Below, one piece after another: positions 41,390 through 49,229 of a DNA stretch of 64,000 bases. Each line of letters starts with the position of its first letter. Within the stretch, counting starts at the first letter, position 1. The DNA lies in NCBI GenBank assembly GCA_963785425.1, contig CAWAVG010000007.1:1-64000 (forward strand), in the 5' to 3' direction. This stretch comes from RYN-133 sp963785425 (GTDB lineage Bacteria > Actinomycetota > Actinomycetes > Mycobacteriales > Jatrophihabitantaceae). The notes below the pieces were generated by a model. It had not been told where the DNA came from, did not search any database, and saw nothing but the letters and a program-made list of their open reading frames with translations. A program made the translations under genes and the position numbers.

Positions 41390-43434
41390 TGACATCGCTG
41401 CTGCGCATCGAGGACCTGCGCGTCGAGATCCACAACCGCCGCCACACCGTCACGCCCGTCGACGGTGTATCGCTGGACATCGCGCCGGGCGAGGTGCTCG
41501 GCCTGGTCGGCGAGTCCGGCTCGGGCAAGACCATGACGGCGCTCTCGCTGCTCGGCCTGCTCCCGCCCGGCGGGCGAGTGGCCTCGGGACGGATCGACCT
41601 CGAGGGGCGTGACCTCGTGGCGATGTCCGAGCGCGAGCTGCGGGGGATCCGCGGCAACCACATCGGCATGGTGTTCCAGGACCCGCTGTCGTCGCTGAAC
41701 CCGACGATGACCATCGGCGATCAGGTCGCCGAAGCGGTACTGCTCCACCGGGGTGTGACCCGGCGCGAGGCCATGGATCGAGCGATCGAGGTGCTGGGTC
41801 TCGTCGGTCTGCCGGCACCACGCGAACGCAGCCAGGAGTACCCGCACCAGTTCTCCGGCGGCATGCGGCAACGGGTGATGATCGCGATCGCGCTCGCCTG
41901 CGAGCCGAAGCTGCTGATCGCGGACGAGCCGACGACGGCACTGGACGTGACCATCCAGAAGCAGATCCTGCGGCTTCTCGACAGGCTGCGTGAGCAGCTC
42001 CAGATGGCTGTGCTGCTCGTGACCCACGACCTCGGTGTCGTCGCCGGCCACGCCGACCGCGTCGCGGTCATGTACGCCGGCCGGATCGTCGAGACGGCGA
42101 CCACGGCGCAGCTCTACGCCCAGCCGCACCACCCGTACACCCGCGCACTGTTCGAGGCGTTGCCCGACCTCGTCGTGCGATCACCCAAGCGCAGGCTGCG
42201 GGCGATACCAGGAATGCCGCCCGACCTGCGGCACCGGCCGCCGGGCTGCTCGTTCGCGCCACGCTGTGACAAGGTTCAGGACCGCTGCCGGGTCGACGAC
42301 CCCGCGCTTCTGCCCGACGACGCCGGCCGCCCGGTCGCGTGCCACTTCCCGATCTCGCCGTCCGAGGCCCCGCGCACGAGCGAAGAGACGCACGACGGCG
42401 CGGAGATCTCCGGCACGGCCGATGCTGTCGTCCGGCTCCGTCGGGTCTCGAAAGACTTTCCCGTATTGCGTGGGCTGCTCCGGCGCGAGGTCGCGCGGGT
42501 CAGCGCGGTCTCGGACGTGACGTTGGACGTCGCGCGCGGCACCACGGTCGGACTGGTGGGGGAGTCGGGCTGCGGGAAGACGACGCTCGGCAACCTCATC
42601 GTCGGCCTCGAGCAACCCACCGCCGGTGAGATCGTCGTCGACGACCAGGATGTGACGCAGTTGCGCGGCGCCACCGCCCGTGCCCACCGAGCCAGGGTGC
42701 AACTCATGTTCCAGGACTCCGCGGCGGCGATGGATCCGCGGATGCGCGTCGGCGCGATCCTGCAGGAGCCCCTTCGGCTGCAGAAGGTCGGCACCCCGGC
42801 GAGCCGACGCGAACGCGTGACCGAGTTGCTCAAAGAGGTCGGCCTGCCCGCCGAATCAGTCGACCGTTACCCACACGAGTTCTCCGGCGGCCAACGGCAG
42901 CGGCTCGCGCTGGCACGCGCGCTCGCGTTGAACCCGGATCTGATCGTCGCCGACGAGCCGGTATCGGCGCTCGACGTCTCCATCCGTGCCCAGGTGCTCA
43001 ACCTGTTGCGCGACCTGCAGAAGCGGCACGGCATGTCGCTGCTGATCATCTCGCACGACCTCTCGGTGATCCGCTACCTCGCCGACACGATCGGCGTGAT
43101 GTATCTCGGCAAGCTCGTCGAGGTCGGTCCGGCGGCAGCGGTCTACGCGAATCCCCGCCACCACTACACACGCGGTCTCATCGATGCGGTTCCGGTTGCG
43201 GACCCGGCGACCGAGCGGCAACGCCGTTCCGCCGGCGTCACCGGCGATCTCGCGTCCGCGACCGATCCTCCGTCCGGATGCCGGTTCCGGACGCGGTGCC
43301 CGGCGGCCACCGAGATCTGCGCGCAGGAGGTGCCGCCGCTCAACGGCCCCGGCGGACACCTGTTCGCATGCCACCACCCGCTCGACGTGCACTCGGACCC
43401 GTCCGAGCGACTGACCTCAGCCTTTCCCGACTAA
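41389..43434 (+). CDS. Fused DppD-DppF-type ABC ATPase
   Basis: A 681-residue protein with two complete nucleotide-binding domains. Domain 1: Walker A GESGSGKT near residue 42, signature FSGGMRQRVM, Walker B LLIADEPTTALD, and the oligopeptide-transporter C-terminal cysteine region GCSFAPRCDKVQDRCRVDD. Domain 2 from about residue 345: Walker A GESGCGKT, signature FSGGQRQRLA, Walker B LIVADEPVSALD and CRFRTRCPAATEIC. Most Dpp systems use two separate ATPases; here DppD and DppF are joined. It energises uptake through the permeases encoded upstream. Confidence 0.95.
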   Translation: MTSLLRIEDLRVEIHNRRHTVTPVDGVSLDIAPGEVLGLVGESGSGKTMTALSLLGLLPPGGRVASGRIDLEGRDLVAMSERELRGIRGNHIGMVFQDPLSSLNPTMTIGDQVAEAVLLHRGVTRREAMDRAIEVLGLVGLPAPRERSQEYPHQFSGGMRQRVMIAIALACEPKLLIADEPTTALDVTIQKQILRLLDRLREQLQMAVLLVTHDLGVVAGHADRVAVMYAGRIVETATTAQLYAQPHHPYTRALFEALPDLVVRSPKRRLRAIPGMPPDLRHRPPGCSFAPRCDKVQDRCRVDDPALLPDDAGRPVACHFPISPSEAPRTSEETHDGAEISGTADAVVRLRRVSKDFPVLRGLLRREVARVSAVSDVTLDVARGTTVGLVGESGCGKTTLGNLIVGLEQPTAGEIVVDDQDVTQLRGATARAHRARVQLMFQDSAAAMDPRMRVGAILQEPLRLQKVGTPASRRERVTELLKEVGLPAESVDRYPHEFSGGQRQRLALARALALNPDLIVADEPVSALDVSIRAQVLNLLRDLQKRHGMSLLIISHDLSVIRYLADTIGVMYLGKLVEVGPAAAVYANPRHHYTRGLIDAVPVADPATERQRRSAGVTGDLASATDPPSGCRFRTRCPAATEICAQEVPPLNGPGGHLFACHHPLDVHSDPSERLTSAFPD

Positions 43435-43451
43435 CAGTCACGGAGACAGCC

Positions 43452-45284
43452 ATGCCACCAGTCCTGCCGCGTTCGCGGCGCCGCACTTTCGCGTGCGTGC
43501 TCGTCGCGACCGCAGTGGCCGTGGTCGTCACCGCGTGCACACCGGCCACGCACAAGAGCGCCAACCCGTCTGCGACGGGCGCGCCGACGACGGGAGGCAC
43601 CGTCACCTTCGCCGAGAACCCTGCGTCAGGATCGGCCGACTACATCTTCCCGATGGTTTCGCTCGCTTACGACCTGCCCACCAACCTGCAGTTCCAGTAC
43701 CTCATGTACCGCCCGCTCTACTGGTTCGGCAAGGGCGACCAACCGGCGATGGACCCGTCCATCAGCCTCGCCGAGACGCCGCAGTACTCGAACGGGAACA
43801 AGACCGTCACCGTCGCGCTGAAGCACTTCGCGTGGTCCGATGGCCAGCCGGTGACCTCGCGCGACCTCGAGTTCTGGATCAACCTGCTGCGTGCCGAGAA
43901 GGACAAGTGGGCGCTCTACCTTCCGGGCGGATTCCCCGACAACGTCGCGAAGATGTCCACTCCCGACGCGACCCACCTGCAACTCGACCTGACGCATGCC
44001 TTTAGTCCCGAGTGGTACACCGAGACCCAGCTGTCGCAGATCTTCCCGATCCCGCAGCACGTCTGGGACAAGACCTCGACCTCGGCGAAGGTCGGTGACT
44101 ACGACACCACCACCGCGGGCGCGAAGTCGGTCTACGCATTCCTCGACGGCCAGTCACGGCACACCGCCGACTACACGAGCAATCCGTTGTGGCAGGTGGT
44201 CGACGGCCCGTGGAAGCTGAACGCGTACCGCTCGGACGGCTACGCCGCCTTCGTGCCCAACGACAAGTACTCCGGCCCGAAGCCGTCGATCTCGAAGTTC
44301 GTCATGCAGCCGTTCACGTCCGACGCGGCGGAGTTCAACGTGCTGCAGTCCGGCGGGCTCACCTACGGCTACGTGCCGCTGACCGATCTGAGTCAGCAGT
44401 CGCACCTGCAGTCGCTCGGTTACACCGTCGCGGCGTGGCCGTCGTGGTCGATCTCCTACATCGTGCTGAACTTCAACAACCCGACCGTCGGGCCGATTCT
44501 GCGTCAGCTCTACATCCGTCAGGCGCTCGAGAAACTCGTCGACCAGAACGGCTACATCAAGGCGTTCCTGAAGGGAAACGGTGTCCGGACGAACGGGCCG
44601 GCGCCCCTGCAACCGGCCAGTCCCTTCGTCACGCCCGAGATGAAGAAGGGCTTCTACGACTACGACCCGTCCGGCGCACTCGCGTTGCTCCGCTCGCACG
44701 GCTGGAACGTCAAGCCGAACGGCACGAGCACGTGCGCTCGCCCGGGCACGGGCGCGAACCAGTGCGGCAAGGGAGTCGCCGCCGGAGCGCCGCTGTCGTT
44801 CCAGATGAAGTACCTCTCCGGCGTCACCTACCTGTCGCAGGAGATGCAGACGTGGAAGTCGGCGCTGCTGAGCGCCGGCATCCAGGTCAGCCTGAGCCAG
44901 GGTTCGGAGGGCCAGGTCGTGGACACCGCCACCGCGTGCAAGCCCGGGCCGGGGTGTGACTGGCAGATGGTGCAGTGGGGATCGCCGTCGTGGATCTGGA
45001 GCGATCCGTTCCCCTCGGGTGAGGCAGTGTTCGCTACGGGGGCGGGCGTCAACGCCGGCAGCTACTCCGACCCCAAGAACGACGCCAACATCAACGCGGT
45101 CGAGACGTCGACCAATCCGTCTGCGTTCGCGACCTACGCCAACTATCTCGGACAGCAGCTGCCGGTGCTGTGGCTACCGAACACCTACAACCAGGTGTCA
45201 GCGGTCAAGGCCGACCTGCGAGGCCCGCTACCGCAGAGCCCGTTGCTGTTCGTCACCCCCGAGTCCTGGACGTACACGAAATGA
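43452..45284 (+). CDS. ABC transporter solute-binding lipoprotein (family 5), copy 2
   Basis: A 610-residue lipoprotein from ATG 43452, 17 bases after the ATPase stop. Signal TFACVLVATAVAVVVTAC with a lipobox-like VTAC. The body matches copy 1 throughout: QFQYLMYRPLYWFGKGDQPA, FAWSDGQPVTSRDLEFWINL, NPLWQVVDGPWKLNAYRSDG, PILRQLYIRQALEKLVDQNG, ending LLFVTPESWTYTK. The pair points to tandem duplication around the transporter genes. Its stop overlaps the next start as ATGA, coupling it to the dimethylformamidase-like genes. Confidence 0.93.
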   Translation: MPPVLPRSRRRTFACVLVATAVAVVVTACTPATHKSANPSATGAPTTGGTVTFAENPASGSADYIFPMVSLAYDLPTNLQFQYLMYRPLYWFGKGDQPAMDPSISLAETPQYSNGNKTVTVALKHFAWSDGQPVTSRDLEFWINLLRAEKDKWALYLPGGFPDNVAKMSTPDATHLQLDLTHAFSPEWYTETQLSQIFPIPQHVWDKTSTSAKVGDYDTTTAGAKSVYAFLDGQSRHTADYTSNPLWQVVDGPWKLNAYRSDGYAAFVPNDKYSGPKPSISKFVMQPFTSDAAEFNVLQSGGLTYGYVPLTDLSQQSHLQSLGYTVAAWPSWSISYIVLNFNNPTVGPILRQLYIRQALEKLVDQNGYIKAFLKGNGVRTNGPAPLQPASPFVTPEMKKGFYDYDPSGALALLRSHGWNVKPNGTSTCARPGTGANQCGKGVAAGAPLSFQMKYLSGVTYLSQEMQTWKSALLSAGIQVSLSQGSEGQVVDTATACKPGPGCDWQMVQWGSPSWIWSDPFPSGEAVFATGAGVNAGSYSDPKNDANINAVETSTNPSAFATYANYLGQQLPVLWLPNTYNQVSAVKADLRGPLPQSPLLFVTPESWTYTK

Positions 45285-45622
45285 GCATGGCCGAGAAGGT
45301 CGGCTCGGGCATGCAACTGCTGCCCGAGCAGGTCGACACCACTCGTGAAGACCTGCATGCCGAGTTCGACCGCGATCCGTTCGCGGCGCATCCGCGCGAG
45401 CTCGCACTCCTGCTGGGGGCCATGCGGTCCGACGCCGAACTGCCGCGACTCGTGCTGATCCGGATCGGCCCGTCCCGCTGGATCGTGACGGCGGCGCTCA
45501 GCCCGCGAGGAGCCGGACCGGCACCAGTCAGTGACCGCGTCTTCACCGACCTCGGCGACGCCGAACGATTCGCCTTCGACCAGCGGTGGCAATGGCTGAA
45601 GGAACGCGGCGACCATGACTGA
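45281..45622 (+). CDS. Candidate small subunit of an N,N-dimethylformamidase-like enzyme
   Basis: A 113-residue soluble protein: an N-terminal helix, DRDPFAAHPRELALLLGAMR, strands LPRLVLIRIGPSRWIVTAAL and a C-terminal FTDLGDAERFAFDQRWQWLK. Dimethylformamidase consists of a small subunit of about 15 kDa and a large one of about 85 kDa encoded next to each other. Size, position directly before the large subunit with an 8-base overlap, and the general pattern (a 'NPF..HP' start and 'E/DA...F..R' end) suggest this is the small subunit. I recall the family only loosely, so this remains an inference. Confidence 0.6.
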   Translation: MSMAEKVGSGMQLLPEQVDTTREDLHAEFDRDPFAAHPRELALLLGAMRSDAELPRLVLIRIGPSRWIVTAALSPRGAGPAPVSDRVFTDLGDAERFAFDQRWQWLKERGDHD

Positions 45623-47759
45623 TGCGCTGCGCCCGCTCGCGAAGCCGATCGTCGGTTACTGCGACCCGCTCGCGGTCGATCCCGGCTCGGAAGTGACGAT
45701 TCATCTCAGCAGCGAGACGGAAGGACACTCGCTGACCTGTGAGATCGTGCGCTTCACCGGCGCCGGCACGCCCGATGAGGAACCGCCGTGCGACCTGGTG
45801 GTCGCGGGGACGGAAACGGTCGCAAGCGTGCGGCGCGTCGCGCAGCCGGGCTCGCACGTCGTGGTCGCCGCCGAGCCACCGCAGCGGTGTCCCATTCTCA
45901 TGTGCCTGGTACGGCCGACGCTCGCGGTGCACGACCGGCAGATGTTGTTCTGCTGGGGCGACCCCGCGGCTGTCGGCGGGCTCGCCCTGCTGCTCGACGC
46001 CGAGCTGCGCCCGACACTGATCGCGCCGGACGGTGTCGAGGTGACGCTGGACAAGGCGATCCCGGCCGACGCCTGGACCGCCGTGGTGGCCGGACCGACC
46101 GACCACGGCACGTGGCTGATCCGATCGGCGCCGTTGTCCGAGGGCGAGGCGCGCTGGGACGAGGCGGCGCAGCCCGCCGACGCGGGGGATGCGTCCGTCC
46201 GCGCCGATGCTCTGACGATCGGTGCGATGCGCACGGCGGACGGTTCGGTGCGGTGGCCGTTCACCGGACTGCTCGAAGCACCGAGCGTGCTCGAAACACA
46301 CATCGACGGCGTCGACGCGCTCGGTGTCCTGTTGCGCGAGACGCCCGTACCCGGCGAGGCCTGGGCGTCCTTCGATCTCGCCGACGGCATGGGGACGGAC
46401 CGCGTCACCGACATCGGACGGCACGCGCGGCACGGCATCGTCCGCAACGCGCCGGTGCGCGGCGTCCCGGGAGCCAAATGGGCCGGGACGGTCACGGACT
46501 GGCGCGAGGCTCCGGACGAGTACGCAGCGATGCATTTCCTGGCCGACGCGTTGGACGACTGCGGATGGCCCGCCGACTGGACGGTCCGCATTCCCGAAGA
46601 TGCGCCGAGCGGCTTCTATGCTGCCCGCGTGCGGGGCGACGTCGGCTCCGACCTGATCCCGTTCTTCGTACGTCCAGGCAACCGGCGCGCCCGGATACTG
46701 CTCATCGCACCGACGGCCACCTACCTCGCCTATGCCAACTCGCGGTTCTGGTGGGAGGACCCGATCCAGGAGCTGGTGCAGGACCGGCTGGTCGAACTCG
46801 GCGCCGAGGAGCAGTACCTGCTCGTCCACCCGGAAGTCGGCCTGTCCAACTACGACCAGCACTGCGACGGCAGCCCGGTGTGCTTCTCGTCCGCGCGACG
46901 CCCGAATCTCAACATGCGACCCGGTCACGTGCGGGGTGAGGGCTACGCGAGCGACCTGCACGTCGTCGCCTGGCTCGAGCACCTCGGCATGCCCTACGAC
47001 GTGGTCACCGACGAGGACTGGCACCGCCGCGGACGCGACCTGCTCGACGAGTACGCCGTGGTACTGACCGGCACCCACCCCGAGTACGTCTCGGTGCGGA
47101 TGCTCGACAGCGGCGTCGACTGGGTCAACGACAGCGGCCGGTTCATGTACCTGGGCGGCAACGGCTTCTCGATGAACATCACGTTCGCCCCCGACCGGCC
47201 GTGGCTCATGGAGAACCGCCGGGTCGAGCTGTGGGACGGTCCTGAGGAGCTGCAGACGACGCGCGCCTACAACAGCATCGACGGTGAGCGGGGCGGATTC
47301 TTCGTCGCATCTGGCCGGCATCCCGCCCACTTGACCGGCGTCGAGTCGGCCACGATGGGTTTCGACCGGAACTACCCCTATCACCTGGCGGAGGGCGCCC
47401 GCCGGCCCGAGGTGGCCTTCGCGTTGCGCGGCATCGACGGCGACGTCATCGGCACCGGCGTGGTCGGTCAGGAGTGGGACAACTCCGCAGGATGTCCCGT
47501 GAACGCCGACCACATCGTGCTCGGTTCCTCGAAGGACCACAGCCTCATCCCGCCGCTGTTCGGCGCCGTGCGCCCGGACTACCACGCCGACCTGGTGCTC
47601 TACCTGCACGACAACGGCGCTGCGTTCTCGGTCAGCTCGATGGCCTGGGCCGCCGAGCTGGCGGTCGACAACTACGACAACGACGTCGCACGGATGACAG
47701 AGAACGTGCTGCGCCGCTTTCTTGATCCAGAACCCTTCCGGGAGAGGAACCGAACATGA
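45615..47759 (+). CDS. N,N-dimethylformamidase large-subunit-like protein
   Basis: A 714-residue protein close in size to the dimethylformamidase large subunit, which hydrolyses N,N-dimethylformamide to dimethylamine and formate with a mononuclear iron held by two Tyr and one Glu. An N-terminal beta region (CDPLAVDPGSEVTIHLSSET) is followed by a lectin-like domain and a C-terminal glutamine-amidotransferase-like domain: IAPTATYLAYANSRFWWED, SNYDQHCDGSPVCFSS, LNMRPGHV, LTGTHPEYVS near residue 487 and MYLGGNGFSMNI. HPEY is shared as HDEY with the protein at 49226, so these residues may be at the active site. No signal peptide. The true substrate is unknown and may not be dimethylformamide. Confidence 0.87.
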   Translation: MTDALRPLAKPIVGYCDPLAVDPGSEVTIHLSSETEGHSLTCEIVRFTGAGTPDEEPPCDLVVAGTETVASVRRVAQPGSHVVVAAEPPQRCPILMCLVRPTLAVHDRQMLFCWGDPAAVGGLALLLDAELRPTLIAPDGVEVTLDKAIPADAWTAVVAGPTDHGTWLIRSAPLSEGEARWDEAAQPADAGDASVRADALTIGAMRTADGSVRWPFTGLLEAPSVLETHIDGVDALGVLLRETPVPGEAWASFDLADGMGTDRVTDIGRHARHGIVRNAPVRGVPGAKWAGTVTDWREAPDEYAAMHFLADALDDCGWPADWTVRIPEDAPSGFYAARVRGDVGSDLIPFFVRPGNRRARILLIAPTATYLAYANSRFWWEDPIQELVQDRLVELGAEEQYLLVHPEVGLSNYDQHCDGSPVCFSSARRPNLNMRPGHVRGEGYASDLHVVAWLEHLGMPYDVVTDEDWHRRGRDLLDEYAVVLTGTHPEYVSVRMLDSGVDWVNDSGRFMYLGGNGFSMNITFAPDRPWLMENRRVELWDGPEELQTTRAYNSIDGERGGFFVASGRHPAHLTGVESATMGFDRNYPYHLAEGARRPEVAFALRGIDGDVIGTGVVGQEWDNSAGCPVNADHIVLGSSKDHSLIPPLFGAVRPDYHADLVLYLHDNGAAFSVSSMAWAAELAVDNYDNDVARMTENVLRRFLDPEPFRERNRT

Positions 47760-48163
47760 CCAGCCCCCACATCACGAAGACCAATCCGTCGCGCCTGCAC
47801 GTGCCGGTCGACAACCTCTACAGCCACGTCACGTCGGTGCGCGGCGGCACCCTGCACCGCATCGGTGGCGAGGTCTCGGTCGACGAATCCGGAAAGAACG
47901 TCCACGTCGGCGACATGGCCGGGCAGATCCGCTGGGTGTACGAGCAGGTCACGATCGCACTCGAGGCCGTCGGCGCGTCATGGCGCGACGTGGTGCACAT
48001 CTACACGTTCACCACCGACATGGACACCTATCTCGAGGAGGAGCGAAAGATCGCCCCCGGGTTCTTCGGCGACGAGCCGCCGTCCTCGACGCTGATCGAG
48101 GTCAGCCGGCTCGTGGAGCGCGACTGGCTCGTCGAGGTGCAAGTGGACGCAGTCACCCAGTGA
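47756..48163 (+). CDS. RidA-family protein
   Basis: A 135-residue YjgF/YER057c/UK114 fold: LYSHVTSVRGGTLHRIGGEV, GDMAGQIRWVYEQVTIALEA, WRDVVHIYTFTTDMDTYLEE, PPSSTLIEVSRLVERDWLVE. Canonical RidA has an Arg in the PAR-x-x-V motif that binds the imine's carboxylate; here the motif reads PPSSTLIEV, so it is probably not an ordinary enamine/imine deaminase. The start overlaps the preceding stop as ATGA. RidA-like proteins occur in nitrogen-compound degradation clusters, where they hydrolyse reactive intermediates. Confidence 0.9.
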   Translation: MTSPHITKTNPSRLHVPVDNLYSHVTSVRGGTLHRIGGEVSVDESGKNVHVGDMAGQIRWVYEQVTIALEAVGASWRDVVHIYTFTTDMDTYLEEERKIAPGFFGDEPPSSTLIEVSRLVERDWLVEVQVDAVTQ

Positions 48164-48212
48164 AGCGACAGGTACTCACCGCGCGCGATCCTTCGTTCAA
48201 GGGAATTGAGTG

Positions 48213-49229
48213 ATGAGCCAGCACCCCGGGGACAGCGCCCCGATCCTCGGCCCCGCCGACGCGTCGGTCGTCCCGCGCTACGCCGGGCCGGCCACGTTCG
48301 CGAAGGTTCCGCGCATCGACGAGGCAACCGCAGACGTGGACGTCGCGGTTGTGGGCGTGCCCTTCGACAGCGGGACGAGTTACCGCCCCGGCGCGCGGTT
48401 CGGCCCGGCGCACATCCGCGAGTCCTCGCGGTTGCTCCGCCCGTACAACCCGTCGCAGAACGTTCTGGCGTTCGCCGAACAACAGGTCGTCGACGCCGGC
48501 GACATCGCGGCGAATCCCTTCGACCTGGCCACGGCGATCCAACAGATCGAGGCCGGCGCCCGCGACCTGCTCGGCCGGGCCAAGCGCCTCGTGGTGCTGG
48601 GCGGCGACCACACGATCGCGTTGCCCATGCTGCGCGCCGTGTGTGCCGCCCACGGACCGGTCGCCGTCGTTCACTTCGATGCGCATCTCGACACCTGGGA
48701 CACCTACTTCGGCGCGCCGTACACGCACGGCACGCCGTTCCGTCGCGCGATGGAGGAGGGCCTGATCGATCTGTCGGCCGCGATGCACATCGGGATCCGC
48801 GGTCCGCTCTACGACGAAATGGATCTCACGCGGGACCGCGACCTCGGTTTCGCCGCGGTGCAGTCCGACGAGGTCGCCGACATCGGTCCGGTCGGAGTGG
48901 CCGAGCGCATCGTCGCGCGGGTCGCGGAGCGTCCGCTGTATGTGTCGGTCGACGTCGACGTCATGGATCCCGCGTTCGCGCCCGGCACGGGCACCCCAGA
49001 GGCCGGCGGGTTGAGCTCACGCGAGCTGCTGCGCATCCTTCGTGGGCTCGCCGGTTGCAACCTCGTCGGCGTCGACGTGGTAGAGGTCGCGCCGGCCTAC
49101 GACCACGCCAGCATCACCGGGGTGGCAGCCAGCCATGTGGCCTACGAGGCGATCAGCCTGATGGCGCCGCGTCGCGCGAAGGTTGCCGAGCGAGGCAACG
49201 CCGCATCGTTCGTGGAGGCATCGTCATGA
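48213..49229 (+). CDS. Agmatinase/arginase-family ureohydrolase
   Basis: A 338-residue ureohydrolase. All metal ligands of the dinuclear Mn site are present: GGDHTIALP near residue 130, HFDAHLDTWD near 155 and SVDVDVMDPAFAPGTGTPEA near 245. These enzymes cleave a guanidino group to urea and an amine. The segment after DAHLDTWD (YFGAPYTHGTPFRRAMEEGL) fits agmatinase/guanidinobutyrase-type members rather than arginase, but the substrate cannot be read from this. ATG 48213 directly follows a GTG at 48210. The stop overlaps the next gene as ATGA. Confidence 0.92.
   Translation: MSQHPGDSAPILGPADASVVPRYAGPATFAKVPRIDEATADVDVAVVGVPFDSGTSYRPGARFGPAHIRESSRLLRPYNPSQNVLAFAEQQVVDAGDIAANPFDLATAIQQIEAGARDLLGRAKRLVVLGGDHTIALPMLRAVCAAHGPVAVVHFDAHLDTWDTYFGAPYTHGTPFRRAMEEGLIDLSAAMHIGIRGPLYDEMDLTRDRDLGFAAVQSDEVADIGPVGVAERIVARVAERPLYVSVDVDVMDPAFAPGTGTPEAGGLSSRELLRILRGLAGCNLVGVDVVEVAPAYDHASITGVAASHVAYEAISLMAPRRAKVAERGNAASFVEASS

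Noticed and set aside
45543..47609. 688-codon open frame antisense to the dimethylformamidase-like gene
   Set aside because: It mirrors the codon bias of the sense gene, is Arg/Val-rich without any domain, and the sense strand encodes a recognisable protein.
48206..49225. Extended frame upstream of the second dimethylformamidase-like gene
   Set aside because: It lies out of frame inside the ureohydrolase and reads as arginine-rich sequence.
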